Translations under genes and position numbers: made by a program | Shown: positions 41,858 to 49,641 of the stretch, one piece after another | Position numbering within the stretch: the stretch's first letter is position 1 | How the letters are laid out: the number at the start of each line of letters is the position of its first letter | The notes under the pieces: generated by a model | What the model saw: the letters and a program-made list of their open reading frames with translations, nothing else | Told to the model about the DNA's origin: nothing | Databases searched by the model: none | Origin: Clostridium sp. OM02-18AC | Lineage (GTDB): Bacteria > Bacillota > Clostridia > Lachnospirales > Lachnospiraceae | Assembly: GCF_003481825.1 (NCBI RefSeq) | Contig: NZ_QULW01000016.1 | Coordinates: forward strand, 1 to 56,468 | Reading direction: 5' to 3' | Length of the DNA stretch: 56,468 bases

Positions 41858-43798
41858 ATGAGCTTAATTACAATTGAACATTTGACAAAATCTTATACCG
41901 AGCGCCTGCTGTTTGATGATACCGCATTCAGCATCAACGAAGGCGAGAAGGTTGGCCTGATCGGCATCAACGGAACCGGAAAATCCACGCTGTTAAAGAT
42001 CGTGGCAGGTCTGGAGGAGCCGGATGACGGCTCTGTGGTGCGTCGGCGCAACTTATATATCCGCTACCTTCCTCAGATCCCGGTCTTCACCTCAGGGGAT
42101 ACGGTTCTGGATGCAATCGTGCGGGACAATGCGTCAGAGCCACATTTTTCCTCCCGCGAGGAAATCGAGGCCAGCGCGAAGAATATTCTGACGCGGCTTG
42201 GCATCTATGACTTTGACGAGAAGGTGGAGCATTTGTCCGGTGGTCAGAGAAAGCGTGTGGCGCTGACCAGTGTGCTGCTCTCCACAGCCGATCTTCTGAT
42301 CCTGGACGAGCCGACCAACCACTTAGACAGTGAGATGGCAGACTGGCTTGAGGACTACTTAAAGAAATTCCGCGGTGCGCTTCTTATGATCACGCATGAC
42401 CGGTATTTCCTGGACAGCGTAACGAACCGGATCGTAGAGCTGGATAAAGGAAAGCTTTACAGCTATCAGACGAATTATGAGGGATTTGTAAAGCTGAAAG
42501 CAGAGCGCATCGACATTGCCGTGGCATCGGAGCGCAAGCGTCAGTCCATCTTAAAAACTGAGCTTGCCTGGATGCAGCGAGGTGCCCGTGCACGTTCCAC
42601 CAAACAGAAGGCCCACATTCAGCGCTATGAAGCCCTTCGTGACATGGATGCGCCGGAGTTTGACAAAGAGGTGGAGATGGAATCTATTTCCAGCCGTCTG
42701 GGACGCACAACGGTCGAAGTGAAGGACCTGTGCAAGTCCTACGGCAATAAGGTGCTGCTAAAAGATTTCACCTACATTTTCTTAAAGAATGACCGTGTGG
42801 GAATCATCGGACCGAACGGAAGCGGAAAGTCCACGCTCATGAAGATGATTGCCGGATGGGTGCAGCCGGATTCCGGAAGCATTGAGATCGGCCAGACCGT
42901 AAAGATCGGTTACTTCTCCCAGGAAAACGAGGCCATGGATGAAAGCTTAAAGGTCATTGACTATATCCGCAACGTGGCAGAGTACGTGCAGACAAAGGAC
43001 GGAAGCATCAGCGCATCCCAGATGCTGGAGCGCTTTCTGTTTCCGGGAAGCGTGCAGTATACCACGATCAGCCGCCTTTCCGGCGGTGAAAAGCGCAGAC
43101 TGTATCTCTTACGGATCCTGATGGACGCGCCAAATGTCCTGCTCCTGGATGAGCCGACCAACGACCTCGACATCCGCACGCTGACCATTCTGGAGGATTA
43201 CCTCGACAGTTTCCAGGGCATCGTGATCACGGTATCGCATGACCGGTATTTCTTGGACCGCATGGTGCGCCGGATCTTCGCGTTTGAGGGCGATGGAAAG
43301 GTCGTGCAGTATGAGGGCGGCTTCACGGATTACCAGGCGGCTTATCTGCTAAAACACCCGGAGCTTTTGGGCGGAAGTGCTGGACGCGGGAAGAATGGTG
43401 CAGCAGGAGATCGTTATGGCCGTGGCGCAGCAGGAAGTGTTGGAGCAGCTGGTGGAAATGGTGCAGCAGGAAGTCTGGACCAGAATGCAGCGGATGCGGA
43501 TGACCTCAATGCAGTTGGTGCAGGCAAAAAATCCTCGCAGGATGGCCGCGCACACCAGAAAAAGCTGAAATTCTCCTACAAGGAGCAGCGCGAGTGGGAT
43601 ACGATCGAGGATGAGATCGCCGGGCTGGAAGCAGAAATCGAGGCATTGGACGGCCAGATCGCGGAATCCGCGACTAATTATGGCAAGCTGAACCAGCTGA
43701 TGACTGAGAAGGCAGAAAAGGAAGCATTGCTGGAAGAGAAAATGGACCGCTGGATGTATTTACAGGAATTAGCGGAGAAGATTGCCGCGCAGTCCTAA
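41858..43798 (+). CDS. ABC-F family ATPase, Uup-like
   Basis: A 646-residue tandem ATPase with two intact sites. The first has GINGTGKST, LSGGQRKRV and ILDEPTNHLD; the second has GPNGSGKST, LSGGEKRRL and LLDEPTNDLD. The linker has WMQRGARARSTKQKAHIQRY, typical of Uup. The C-terminal part (about 585-646) is a coiled coil as in Uup, joined by a Gly/Ala-rich low-complexity linker (about 506-560) that is longer than usual. Uup-type proteins act on the ribosome or branched DNA; the exact role here is unknown. The ribosome site is TGGAG. Confidence 0.9.
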   Translation: MSLITIEHLTKSYTERLLFDDTAFSINEGEKVGLIGINGTGKSTLLKIVAGLEEPDDGSVVRRRNLYIRYLPQIPVFTSGDTVLDAIVRDNASEPHFSSREEIEASAKNILTRLGIYDFDEKVEHLSGGQRKRVALTSVLLSTADLLILDEPTNHLDSEMADWLEDYLKKFRGALLMITHDRYFLDSVTNRIVELDKGKLYSYQTNYEGFVKLKAERIDIAVASERKRQSILKTELAWMQRGARARSTKQKAHIQRYEALRDMDAPEFDKEVEMESISSRLGRTTVEVKDLCKSYGNKVLLKDFTYIFLKNDRVGIIGPNGSGKSTLMKMIAGWVQPDSGSIEIGQTVKIGYFSQENEAMDESLKVIDYIRNVAEYVQTKDGSISASQMLERFLFPGSVQYTTISRLSGGEKRRLYLLRILMDAPNVLLLDEPTNDLDIRTLTILEDYLDSFQGIVITVSHDRYFLDRMVRRIFAFEGDGKVVQYEGGFTDYQAAYLLKHPELLGGSAGRGKNGAAGDRYGRGAAGSVGAAGGNGAAGSLDQNAADADDLNAVGAGKKSSQDGRAHQKKLKFSYKEQREWDTIEDEIAGLEAEIEALDGQIAESATNYGKLNQLMTEKAEKEALLEEKMDRWMYLQELAEKIAAQS

Positions 43799-43917
43799 TT
43801 ATTTCAAGTCCGTGAACCTATGTATTTGCGGAATCATGTTATGGCTTCTTTACGAAAATATAAATACAAGGCATATCAGCTATGATTTTTTGCGATAAAA
43901 GTTTCGAAATCAAAGGA

Positions 43918-43946
43918 TTGACTTTAGCATATTAACTTGCTATAAT
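43918..43946 (+). promoter_or_regulatory. gdhA promoter
   Basis: TTGACT (43918-43923), a 17-base spacer and TATAAT (43941-43946). Predicted start near 43953, about 90 bases before gdhA. Confidence 0.8.
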
Positions 43947-43964
43947 TTCTACGATACGTTGAGA

Positions 43965-44009
43965 GCAATGGGGCTCCGCCGATATTGGCGGTGCCTCATT
44001 GTCTTTTTT
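43965..44009 (+). terminator. Strong terminator-like hairpin in the gdhA leader (possible attenuator)
   Basis: CAATGGGGCTCCGCC (43966-43980) pairs with GGCGGTGCCTCATTG (43987-44001) around GATATT, then TCTTTTTT. It lies between the gdhA promoter and the gene with no second promoter behind it, so expression needs read-through or anti-termination. A 24-codon frame (43968-44042) runs through the hairpin and stops 2 bases before the gdhA ATG. Confidence 0.65.
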
Positions 44010-44044
44010 AAGAAAAAGATAATAGCTCAAGGAGGAGAATAGTT

Positions 44045-45379
44045 ATGTCTTATGTAGATGAGGTCTATGAGAGAGTAGTAGCACAGAACCCGGGCGAGCC
44101 GGAGTTCCATCAGGCAGTGAAAGAGGTTCTGGATTCCTTAAAACTGGTGATTGACGCAAACGAGGAGAAATACCGCAAAGCTGGTATCCTGGAGCGTTTT
44201 GTAGAGCCGGAGAGAATCGTCTCCTTCAAGGTTCCGTGGGTAGATGATAACGGTAAAGTACAGGTAAACAAGGGCTATCGTGTACAGTTCAACAGCGCGA
44301 TCGGACCGTACAAGGGAGGTCTTCGTCTCCATCCGTCCGTAAACCAGAGCATCTTAAAATTCTTAGGCTTTGAGCAGACTCTGAAAAACTCCTTAACCGG
44401 ACTGCCTATGGGTGGTGGTAAAGGTGGTTCCAACTTCGACCCGAAGGGCAAATCTGACCGTGAGGTTATGGCATTCTGCCAGAGCTTTATGACTGAGCTG
44501 TACCGTCATATCGGTAAAGATACCGACTGCCCGGCTGGCGATATCGGTGTAGGCGCAAGAGAGGTTGGTTTCCTGTTTGGTCAGTACAAGAGAATTACCG
44601 GTCTGTATGAGGGCGTCCTGACTGGTAAGGGTCTGACTTTCGGTGGTTCCCTGGCAAGAACCCAGGCAACCGGTTATGGTCTGGTCTATATCCTGGATGA
44701 GATGTTAAAGCACAATGGCAAAGAGCTGGCTGGCAAGACCGTTGTTGTTTCTGGTTCCGGAAACGTTGCAACCTACGCAGTAGAGAAAGCTCAGCAGATG
44801 GGTGCAAAGGTTGTTGCCATGAGCGATTCCAACGGCTATGTATATGATCCGGACGGCATCAAGCTGGATGTTGTAAAAGAGATCAAAGAAGGTCGCCGCG
44901 GCAGAATCAAAGAGTATGTTGAGGCTGTTCCGACTGCAAAATATACCGAGGGCAAGGGTATCTGGACCATTCCGTGTGACATCGCACTTCCGTGCGCAAC
45001 CCAGAACGAGCTGAACTTAGACGATGCAAAGGCACTGATCGCAAACGGCTGCTTCGCAGTAGCTGAGGGTGCTAACATGCCGTCCACCAGAGAGGCTACC
45101 GACCTGTTCGTAGAGAAGAAGATCCTCTTCATGCCTGGTAAGGCTGCAAACGCAGGCGGTGTTGCTGTATCCGGTCTGGAGCAGAGCCAGAACAGCATGA
45201 GAATGTCCTGGACCTTCGAAGAGGTGGATGCAAAACTGCATGACATCATGGTTGGCATTTTCGCAAAAGCAAACGATGCTGCAAAACGTTACGGCGTAGA
45301 AGGCAACTATGTTGCAGGCGCAAACATTGCAGGATTTGAGAAAGTTGCAGAGGCTATGCTGGCACAGGGTATTGTATAA
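44045..45379 (+). CDS. gdhA: Glutamate dehydrogenase
   Basis: A 444-residue hexameric enzyme interconverting glutamate with 2-oxoglutarate and ammonia. The substrate domain has YKGGLRLHPSVNQSILKFLGFEQ and PMGGGKGGSNFDPKGKSD. The nucleotide domain has VSGSGNVATYAVEKA and MSDSNGYVYDPDG, where the Ser/Asp arrangement resembles NADP-type GdhA of E. coli, so assimilation of ammonia is likely. AAGGAGG precedes the ATG. Codons are strongly biased, as for a highly expressed gene. Confidence 0.96.
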   Translation: MSYVDEVYERVVAQNPGEPEFHQAVKEVLDSLKLVIDANEEKYRKAGILERFVEPERIVSFKVPWVDDNGKVQVNKGYRVQFNSAIGPYKGGLRLHPSVNQSILKFLGFEQTLKNSLTGLPMGGGKGGSNFDPKGKSDREVMAFCQSFMTELYRHIGKDTDCPAGDIGVGAREVGFLFGQYKRITGLYEGVLTGKGLTFGGSLARTQATGYGLVYILDEMLKHNGKELAGKTVVVSGSGNVATYAVEKAQQMGAKVVAMSDSNGYVYDPDGIKLDVVKEIKEGRRGRIKEYVEAVPTAKYTEGKGIWTIPCDIALPCATQNELNLDDAKALIANGCFAVAEGANMPSTREATDLFVEKKILFMPGKAANAGGVAVSGLEQSQNSMRMSWTFEEVDAKLHDIMVGIFAKANDAAKRYGVEGNYVAGANIAGFEKVAEAMLAQGIV

Positions 45380-45412
45380 GACAAGTCTTGAGCTGAACAT
45401 AAACAGATAACA

Positions 45413-45458
45413 AAAACTCCCACGGGACTGTGAAAATGGTTCCGGGGGAGTTTTTTAT
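45413..45458. terminator. Terminator after gdhA, bidirectional
   Basis: AAAACTCCC (45413-45421) pairs with GGGAGTTTT (45446-45454), with CGGGAC/GTTCCG inside, and T- and A-runs on both sides. It serves gdhA and the convergent Gfo/Idh gene, whose stop is 40 bases away. Confidence 0.88.
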
Positions 45459-45497
45459 TGCCTTGTATATCAAGAAGGCGAGTGGTGCGGCTGCTGA

Positions 45498-46532
45498 TTA
45501 TAGTTTGATCTCATTTCCATTAGAAACAGCTAAAGCTTCCGCTGTTTTTGTGAGTTCCAGTGCAAATTCCAGAGAGCCAATATCTGGCTTCCGCTTTTCC
45601 AGAATACAGTTGCAAAATTCTATCATTTCCTGATACATGCCCTGGACAAATGCAGCCTGATTGTCGAGAGATGCTTTGCAGTTCTGGACTTTCCAGACAA
45701 CTGCGCCACAGTCATCACCTGGTGCAGTGAAAGAAGTGGTGCGTTCGTAAACAAAAGGAATTCCTCTTTGCAGTGTGACTTTATTGCTGTCATCAATGTG
45801 CAGATGCCATTTCTGGGAATAAAAATGATATTCTTCAATTGGCTGAGGACCGGATGCAAGGAAAAATGTGCCGATTGCACCATTTTTAAATTTGATGATA
45901 TTTGCGCCATGCCCAGTTTCATTTTGGACAGAAACAACGGACTGCACGGAACCTCCGGTTGAAAGCATGACAGAAAGAGAATGGCAGCCGTTGTTCAGCC
46001 AGTCTGTCCGGATACCCTTCTGAATCACTTCCGTCCAGTTTTGAGGCATTTTCATAGGGTATACGGCAAGCATGCTTTCCAGATTCCCGTATTTTTCAGA
46101 CTGGATCACCTCGCGGGCTTTGGTTACAGCGGGCATAAAGGCTTTTTTGTAGCCGACCAAGGCAACCTGGTCTTGTCTGGCTTCGATCATCTGCAAAATC
46201 TGTTCGCTATTCATGGCGGCAGGTTTTTCTACCCATACGTGTAAGCCGGTCTGAAGAGCCTGGATTACAAGAGACGGATGTGCTTCCGGGGAGACACAGA
46301 TAAATACACAGTCCAGATTTTCTTTTTCGTACATTTCTTCTGGTTTCTGATAACTTTTACAGCCATACTGGGCGGCAGTAAGCTGTGCAAGCTCGATGTT
46401 GCTGCGATTGCAGACAGCAACGAGCTGAACTGGGAGGAAATTCATAACCGGGAGAATGTTGCGGTATGCATGAGAACCGATTCCGACCAATCCGGCTCTC
46501 AGTCTGTGAGAAAATTCTCTTTGATAACTCAT
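45498..46532 (-). CDS. Gfo/Idh/MocA family oxidoreductase
   Basis: A 344-residue NAD(P)-dependent oxidoreductase, typically acting on sugars or sugar acids. Rossmann segment RAGLVGIGSHAYRNILPVM (11-29), the conserved VWVEKPAAMN (EKP motif), then the alpha/beta domain with DWLNNGCHSLSVML. The start at MSYQREF is supported by AAGGAGG; the frame continues upstream to 46682 but without support and over the neighbouring gene. It lies 14 bases after the UPF0303 gene and shares its GntR-type promoter. Confidence 0.9.
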   Translation of the reverse strand: MSYQREFSHRLRAGLVGIGSHAYRNILPVMNFLPVQLVAVCNRSNIELAQLTAAQYGCKSYQKPEEMYEKENLDCVFICVSPEAHPSLVIQALQTGLHVWVEKPAAMNSEQILQMIEARQDQVALVGYKKAFMPAVTKAREVIQSEKYGNLESMLAVYPMKMPQNWTEVIQKGIRTDWLNNGCHSLSVMLSTGGSVQSVVSVQNETGHGANIIKFKNGAIGTFFLASGPQPIEEYHFYSQKWHLHIDDSNKVTLQRGIPFVYERTTSFTAPGDDCGAVVWKVQNCKASLDNQAAFVQGMYQEMIEFCNCILEKRKPDIGSLEFALELTKTAEALAVSNGNEIKL

Positions 46533-46546
46533 ATGCTGGTGCCTCC

Positions 46547-47032
46547 TTATGCTTTTTTCAGAAAACGTCTGAGAGCCTCGACACATACTTCGTGGTCTTC
46601 TGCTGCGGAAAGACCAGACACACCGATCATTCCGACCATACCGGTTCCAGGAATTACAATAGGAAAACCACCTCCGGCACATTGATACTCCTGCGGCGCA
46701 TAATAATCATAAAACTGTCGTCCTTTTGTAATATATTTTTCACCGGCATACATAGAGCAATGTTCAAATTTTGTGACGGTATTTAATTTCCTCTGCGCAA
46801 AAAGGCGATTATCCCAGTTGGCACCATCCATACAGTGGGAAAAAACAATATTTTCACCGCGGCGGATTTCGATGTAAACGCCGCTTTTCTTTGCTTCATG
46901 GATATAAGCGACAGCCTGCAGGCCAATGTTTAATGCATCTTCGTTGGAAAATGAGGATAACACTAGTTCCTGCTCCAGGGCAAGAAGTTCCTGAGCTTTT
47001 TCCTGTGCGGTTTGCGTGGTTTGTGGATTCAT
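46547..47032 (-). CDS. UPF0303 / HbpS-like protein
   Basis: A 161-residue protein with the UPF0303 pattern: LLALEQELVLSSFSNEDALNIG, VYIEIRRG, DNRLFAQRKLNTV and the Gly-rich GGGFPIVIPGTGMVGMIGVSGL. Related HbpS/GlcG-type proteins bind haem or cobalamin-like ligands or occur in glycolate and sugar-acid operons; a reaction cannot be assigned. AAGGAGG precedes the ATG. It is the first gene of the leftward arm of the GntR locus and is followed by the Gfo/Idh oxidoreductase. Confidence 0.85.
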   Translation of the reverse strand: MNPQTTQTAQEKAQELLALEQELVLSSFSNEDALNIGLQAVAYIHEAKKSGVYIEIRRGENIVFSHCMDGANWDNRLFAQRKLNTVTKFEHCSMYAGEKYITKGRQFYDYYAPQEYQCAGGGFPIVIPGTGMVGMIGVSGLSAAEDHEVCVEALRRFLKKA

Positions 47033-47070
47033 ATGGAAGGTCCTCCTTAATTAAGATTAAATTTGTTTGC

Positions 47071-47099
47071 ATGATATTACTGTTATAACAGAATGTCAA
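47071..47099 (-). promoter_or_regulatory. Promoter of the UPF0303-Gfo/Idh operon with GntR operator 1
   Basis: On the minus strand, TTGACA (47094-47099), 17 bases, TATCAT (47071-47076). The perfect palindrome CTGTTATAACAG (47080-47091) fills the spacer. The same operator and the following AGTAATAT are shared with the divergent GntR promoter. Confidence 0.8.
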
Positions 47100-47201
47100 T
47101 ATGATAAAAGCAGATTCGCTGGAAGAATATGAAATGTGCACAAAAGACAATGTTAATTTTTGAACAGAATGTAGAACTAGGGAATATGCACAAAATAGAT
47201 A

Positions 47202-47231
47202 TTGACAAAAACGTTATAACAGTAATATTAT
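47202..47231 (+). promoter_or_regulatory. Promoter of the GntR gene with operator 2
   Basis: TTGACA (47202-47207), an 18-base spacer and TATTAT (47226-47231). The operator CGTTATAACAG (47212-47222) lies in the spacer, arranged as in the divergent promoter, so the regulator probably controls its own gene. Confidence 0.8.
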
Positions 47232-47256
47232 GATAGCGTAAAGAGAAGGAGAGAAC

Positions 47257-47922
47257 ATGCAGGAAGAAGTTTTTCAGACTGCGGCAGATGTCGCATATCG
47301 TATTATTTCACAAAAGATCCTGGATGGTGAATTTCCACCAGGAATGAAACTTTCCAGAAGAAAGATGGCAGAAGTGACCAGTGTTAGTGTCATACCAGTT
47401 ATTGAAGCTTTAAAGAAACTGGAGGAAGATGGATTGGTTGAATCCAAACCGCAGTGGGGTTCCTTTGTTACCATTCCAAATAGAAAGAAAATCATGGAAT
47501 GTTATCAACTCAGGGAAGCCATCGAATGTCAAGTGGCCCGGATTGTGAGTCAGAATCCTTCTCCGGAGCGCATGCAGGAGCTGATCTACATTGCAACAGA
47601 ACTCGATACGGTTCCTTATGAAGAAAACAGTGCATTGGATTCCAGAAAAAATCATCTTCGGTTCCACCGTGGACTTGCGGAACTTACAGACAATGAGATG
47701 CTGATCAAAACATTAAACCGCATCAATCTGTTCTGGGTATTGTGCAAAGCTTTGGGTGCACGCGCATCTAAAACGCAGTATCCAAGATACTGGCATAGAA
47801 AGCTTTTGGATGAAATCAACACAGGAGACCCGGAACGGGCGGAAAAAGCCATGCGGGAACATATTCTGGATTCACTTGGACCAATTCTTGCAACATTGCC
47901 GGAAAAAGAAGAGAAGGCATAA
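47257..47922 (+). CDS. GntR family transcriptional regulator, FCD type
   Basis: A 221-residue regulator. The N-terminal winged helix (about 1-75) includes ILDGEFPPGMKLSRRKMAEVTSVS and ALKKLEEDGLVESKPQWGSFV. The C-terminal FCD domain has LREAIECQVARIV, HLRFHRGLAEL and HRKLLDEINTGDPERAEKAMREHI, which holds the usual metal/effector ligands. FCD regulators usually sense sugar acids or other carboxylates. It lies between two divergent operons whose promoters carry the same palindrome, so it is the likely repressor of the whole locus. Confidence 0.92.
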   Translation: MQEEVFQTAADVAYRIISQKILDGEFPPGMKLSRRKMAEVTSVSVIPVIEALKKLEEDGLVESKPQWGSFVTIPNRKKIMECYQLREAIECQVARIVSQNPSPERMQELIYIATELDTVPYEENSALDSRKNHLRFHRGLAELTDNEMLIKTLNRINLFWVLCKALGARASKTQYPRYWHRKLLDEINTGDPERAEKAMREHILDSLGPILATLPEKEEKA

Positions 47923-47976
47923 GCAGACCCAAATGAGAGAAAGTCAAAAAGCATTATTTTGCTTACTTTTTTATAT

Positions 47977-47988
47977 GTTATAACAGTC
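47977..47988 (+). promoter_or_regulatory. GntR operator 3 (upstream of tctC)
   Basis: TGTTATAACA plus GT (47977-47988) follows the GntR gene by about 55 bases and precedes operator 4 by 66 bases (six helical turns), so the two could be bridged. Confidence 0.7.
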
Positions 47989-48025
47989 ATAACAATATGG
48001 CGTAAGGAGGGGAGTAGGAAGAGCT

Positions 48026-48066
48026 TTTATTTTTTACCCAAACTGTTATAACAGTGATATCTAAGC
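48026..48066 (+). promoter_or_regulatory. Probable tctC promoter with GntR operator 4
   Basis: The palindrome CTGTTATAACAG (48043-48054) is followed at the usual distance by TATCTA. A poor -35 (TTTACC or TTACCC, near 48032-48039) lies on its other side, mirroring the other two promoters of the locus. The operator is clear; the exact -35 is not. Confidence 0.6.
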
Positions 48067-48104
48067 GATTAATATTAATTTTACAAGATAAAAGGAGAAG
48101 AACT

Positions 48105-49073
48105 ATGAAGAAAAAAATCGCAGTGGTACTTGCAACAGCAATCGCAGCCAGCATGGTATTTACAGGATGCAGCAAAAAGGAGGATACTTACCCGAGTGAC
48201 TCGATCCAGATCGTGGTACCGGTAAAGGCCGGAGGAGATACGGACGCAAATGCCCGTCTGCTGACAAAGTACATGGAAAAAGAATTGGGTGTGGCTATGC
48301 CGGTTGTAAACGTTTCAGGTTCTTCTGGAACGATTGGTATGGAGCAGGTTCGTTCCGCAGAGCCAGATGGTTACAATGCCCTGTTCTTCCACACAGAAGC
48401 TATGCTTCCGGAAATTGCGGATCTGGTGGATTATCAGCTGGATGCGTTTAAAATGGCTGGTGTGTGCCTGCAGGCGAACACAACGCTTCTTGTAACTCAT
48501 AAAGATTCTGGCTTTTCTACATTGCAGGAGTTCATTGACCAGGCAAAAGCAAATCCGGGTAAAATCGAATTTGGTATGGCAGTAGGCGGTTATCCGCAGT
48601 TAGTTGGACTTGCACTTGAAAAAGAGGCTGGCATTGATCTGAACCTTGTTGATATCGGTGGAAATGCAGATAAAGTAGCTGCCCTGGCTGGTCACAATAC
48701 GGATATCATCAACGTAGAGTATGCAGTTGTAAAGGACTATCTGGAGACCGGAGAGTTCGTAGCACTGGCTGTTTTAAACGATGAAAGAAACCCGCTGTTC
48801 TCAGACATCCCAACTGCAAAAGAGCAGGGCCTGGATAACATGGTATTTGGTAAATTCTTCTTTGTCGCATTCCCAAAAGAAACTCCAGACGATATTGTGA
48901 ATACCTTTAGTGCAGCGATGAAGAAAGTTGTTGAGAATCCGGAATTTGTTAAGGCAGCAGAAGATTCCTACGCATTAACCCCGGTTTACATGGATCCGAA
49001 GGAAGCTACAGAGTATGCACAGCAGGTATACGATAAGCTGAATTCTTATAAGGATCTGTTCGTAGCACAGTAG
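48105..49073 (+). CDS. tctC: Tripartite tricarboxylate transporter substrate-binding lipoprotein
   Basis: A 322-residue TctC/BugD-type receptor with lipobox VFTGC (C22). The domain starts YPSDSIQIVVPVKAGGDTDANARLL, continues VVNVSGSSGTIGMEQVRSAEPDGYN and includes DIPTAKEQGLDN near the C-terminus, all family hallmarks. It binds a carboxylate outside the membrane and hands it to TctAB. The ATG at 48105 is preceded by AAAGGAG. The usual ligand-contacting positions cannot be interpreted further by eye. Confidence 0.93.
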   Translation: MKKKIAVVLATAIAASMVFTGCSKKEDTYPSDSIQIVVPVKAGGDTDANARLLTKYMEKELGVAMPVVNVSGSSGTIGMEQVRSAEPDGYNALFFHTEAMLPEIADLVDYQLDAFKMAGVCLQANTTLLVTHKDSGFSTLQEFIDQAKANPGKIEFGMAVGGYPQLVGLALEKEAGIDLNLVDIGGNADKVAALAGHNTDIINVEYAVVKDYLETGEFVALAVLNDERNPLFSDIPTAKEQGLDNMVFGKFFFVAFPKETPDDIVNTFSAAMKKVVENPEFVKAAEDSYALTPVYMDPKEATEYAQQVYDKLNSYKDLFVAQ

Positions 49074-49095
49074 TCTTAAAGCCAGATAGTATGAC

Positions 49096-49132
49096 AGTGG
49101 ACCAGGACAGTACGTCTGCTGGTCCACTTTTT
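49096..49132 (+). terminator. Intercistronic terminator between tctC and tctB
   Basis: AGTGGACCAG (49096-49105) pairs perfectly with CTGGTCCACT (49119-49128), followed by a T5 run. It probably makes the binding protein more abundant than the membrane subunits. Confidence 0.85.
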
Positions 49133-49164
49133 ATGCCAGGCTGACAGGAAGGAGACCCTAAATT

Positions 49165-49626
49165 ATGAAAAAGTACAGCGATATGATCTGTGGAATGATC
49201 GGTATTGCGATAGCTGTTATTTTATTTATTCTCAGTTTTCAGATTAACAGGAAAGAAGGAGATCTGATCGGAGCCGGATTTCTGCCGATGATCGTTGCGG
49301 TTATTGTATTTTTCTTTTCACTGACATTGACCATGAGAGGATGGAAATCCAGTAAAACCTATGTGGAAAAGCCGGTTGAATACAAGAAAAATACCATAGG
49401 CGTGTGGAGCATGATTGTGGCATGTTTTCTGTATGCGGCTTTGTTAAAACCGGTTGGATTTATCATCGACAGTGTCTGGTTTCTGTATTTTACCTTGTGT
49501 ATGATGACAAAAAAAGAAAACATCAGATGGGTAAGATTTGGAATTTTGGCAGTGGTGGCCGTTGTGATCATTTACCTGATCTTCACGGAAATTTTTGGAA
49601 TACGTCTGCCGAAAGGAATTCTGTAA
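49165..49626 (+). CDS. tctB: Tripartite tricarboxylate transporter TctB subunit
   Basis: A 153-residue membrane protein with four predicted helices: 9-27, 39-57, 80-100 and 122-140. The C-terminus FGIRLPKGIL is typical of TctB. It is the small subunit of the secondary transporter, placed between the receptor and TctA as usual. AAGGAG precedes the ATG. Confidence 0.9.
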   Translation: MKKYSDMICGMIGIAIAVILFILSFQINRKEGDLIGAGFLPMIVAVIVFFFSLTLTMRGWKSSKTYVEKPVEYKKNTIGVWSMIVACFLYAALLKPVGFIIDSVWFLYFTLCMMTKKENIRWVRFGILAVVAVVIIYLIFTEIFGIRLPKGIL

Positions 49627-49641
49627 AGGAGGAAAAAGAAA

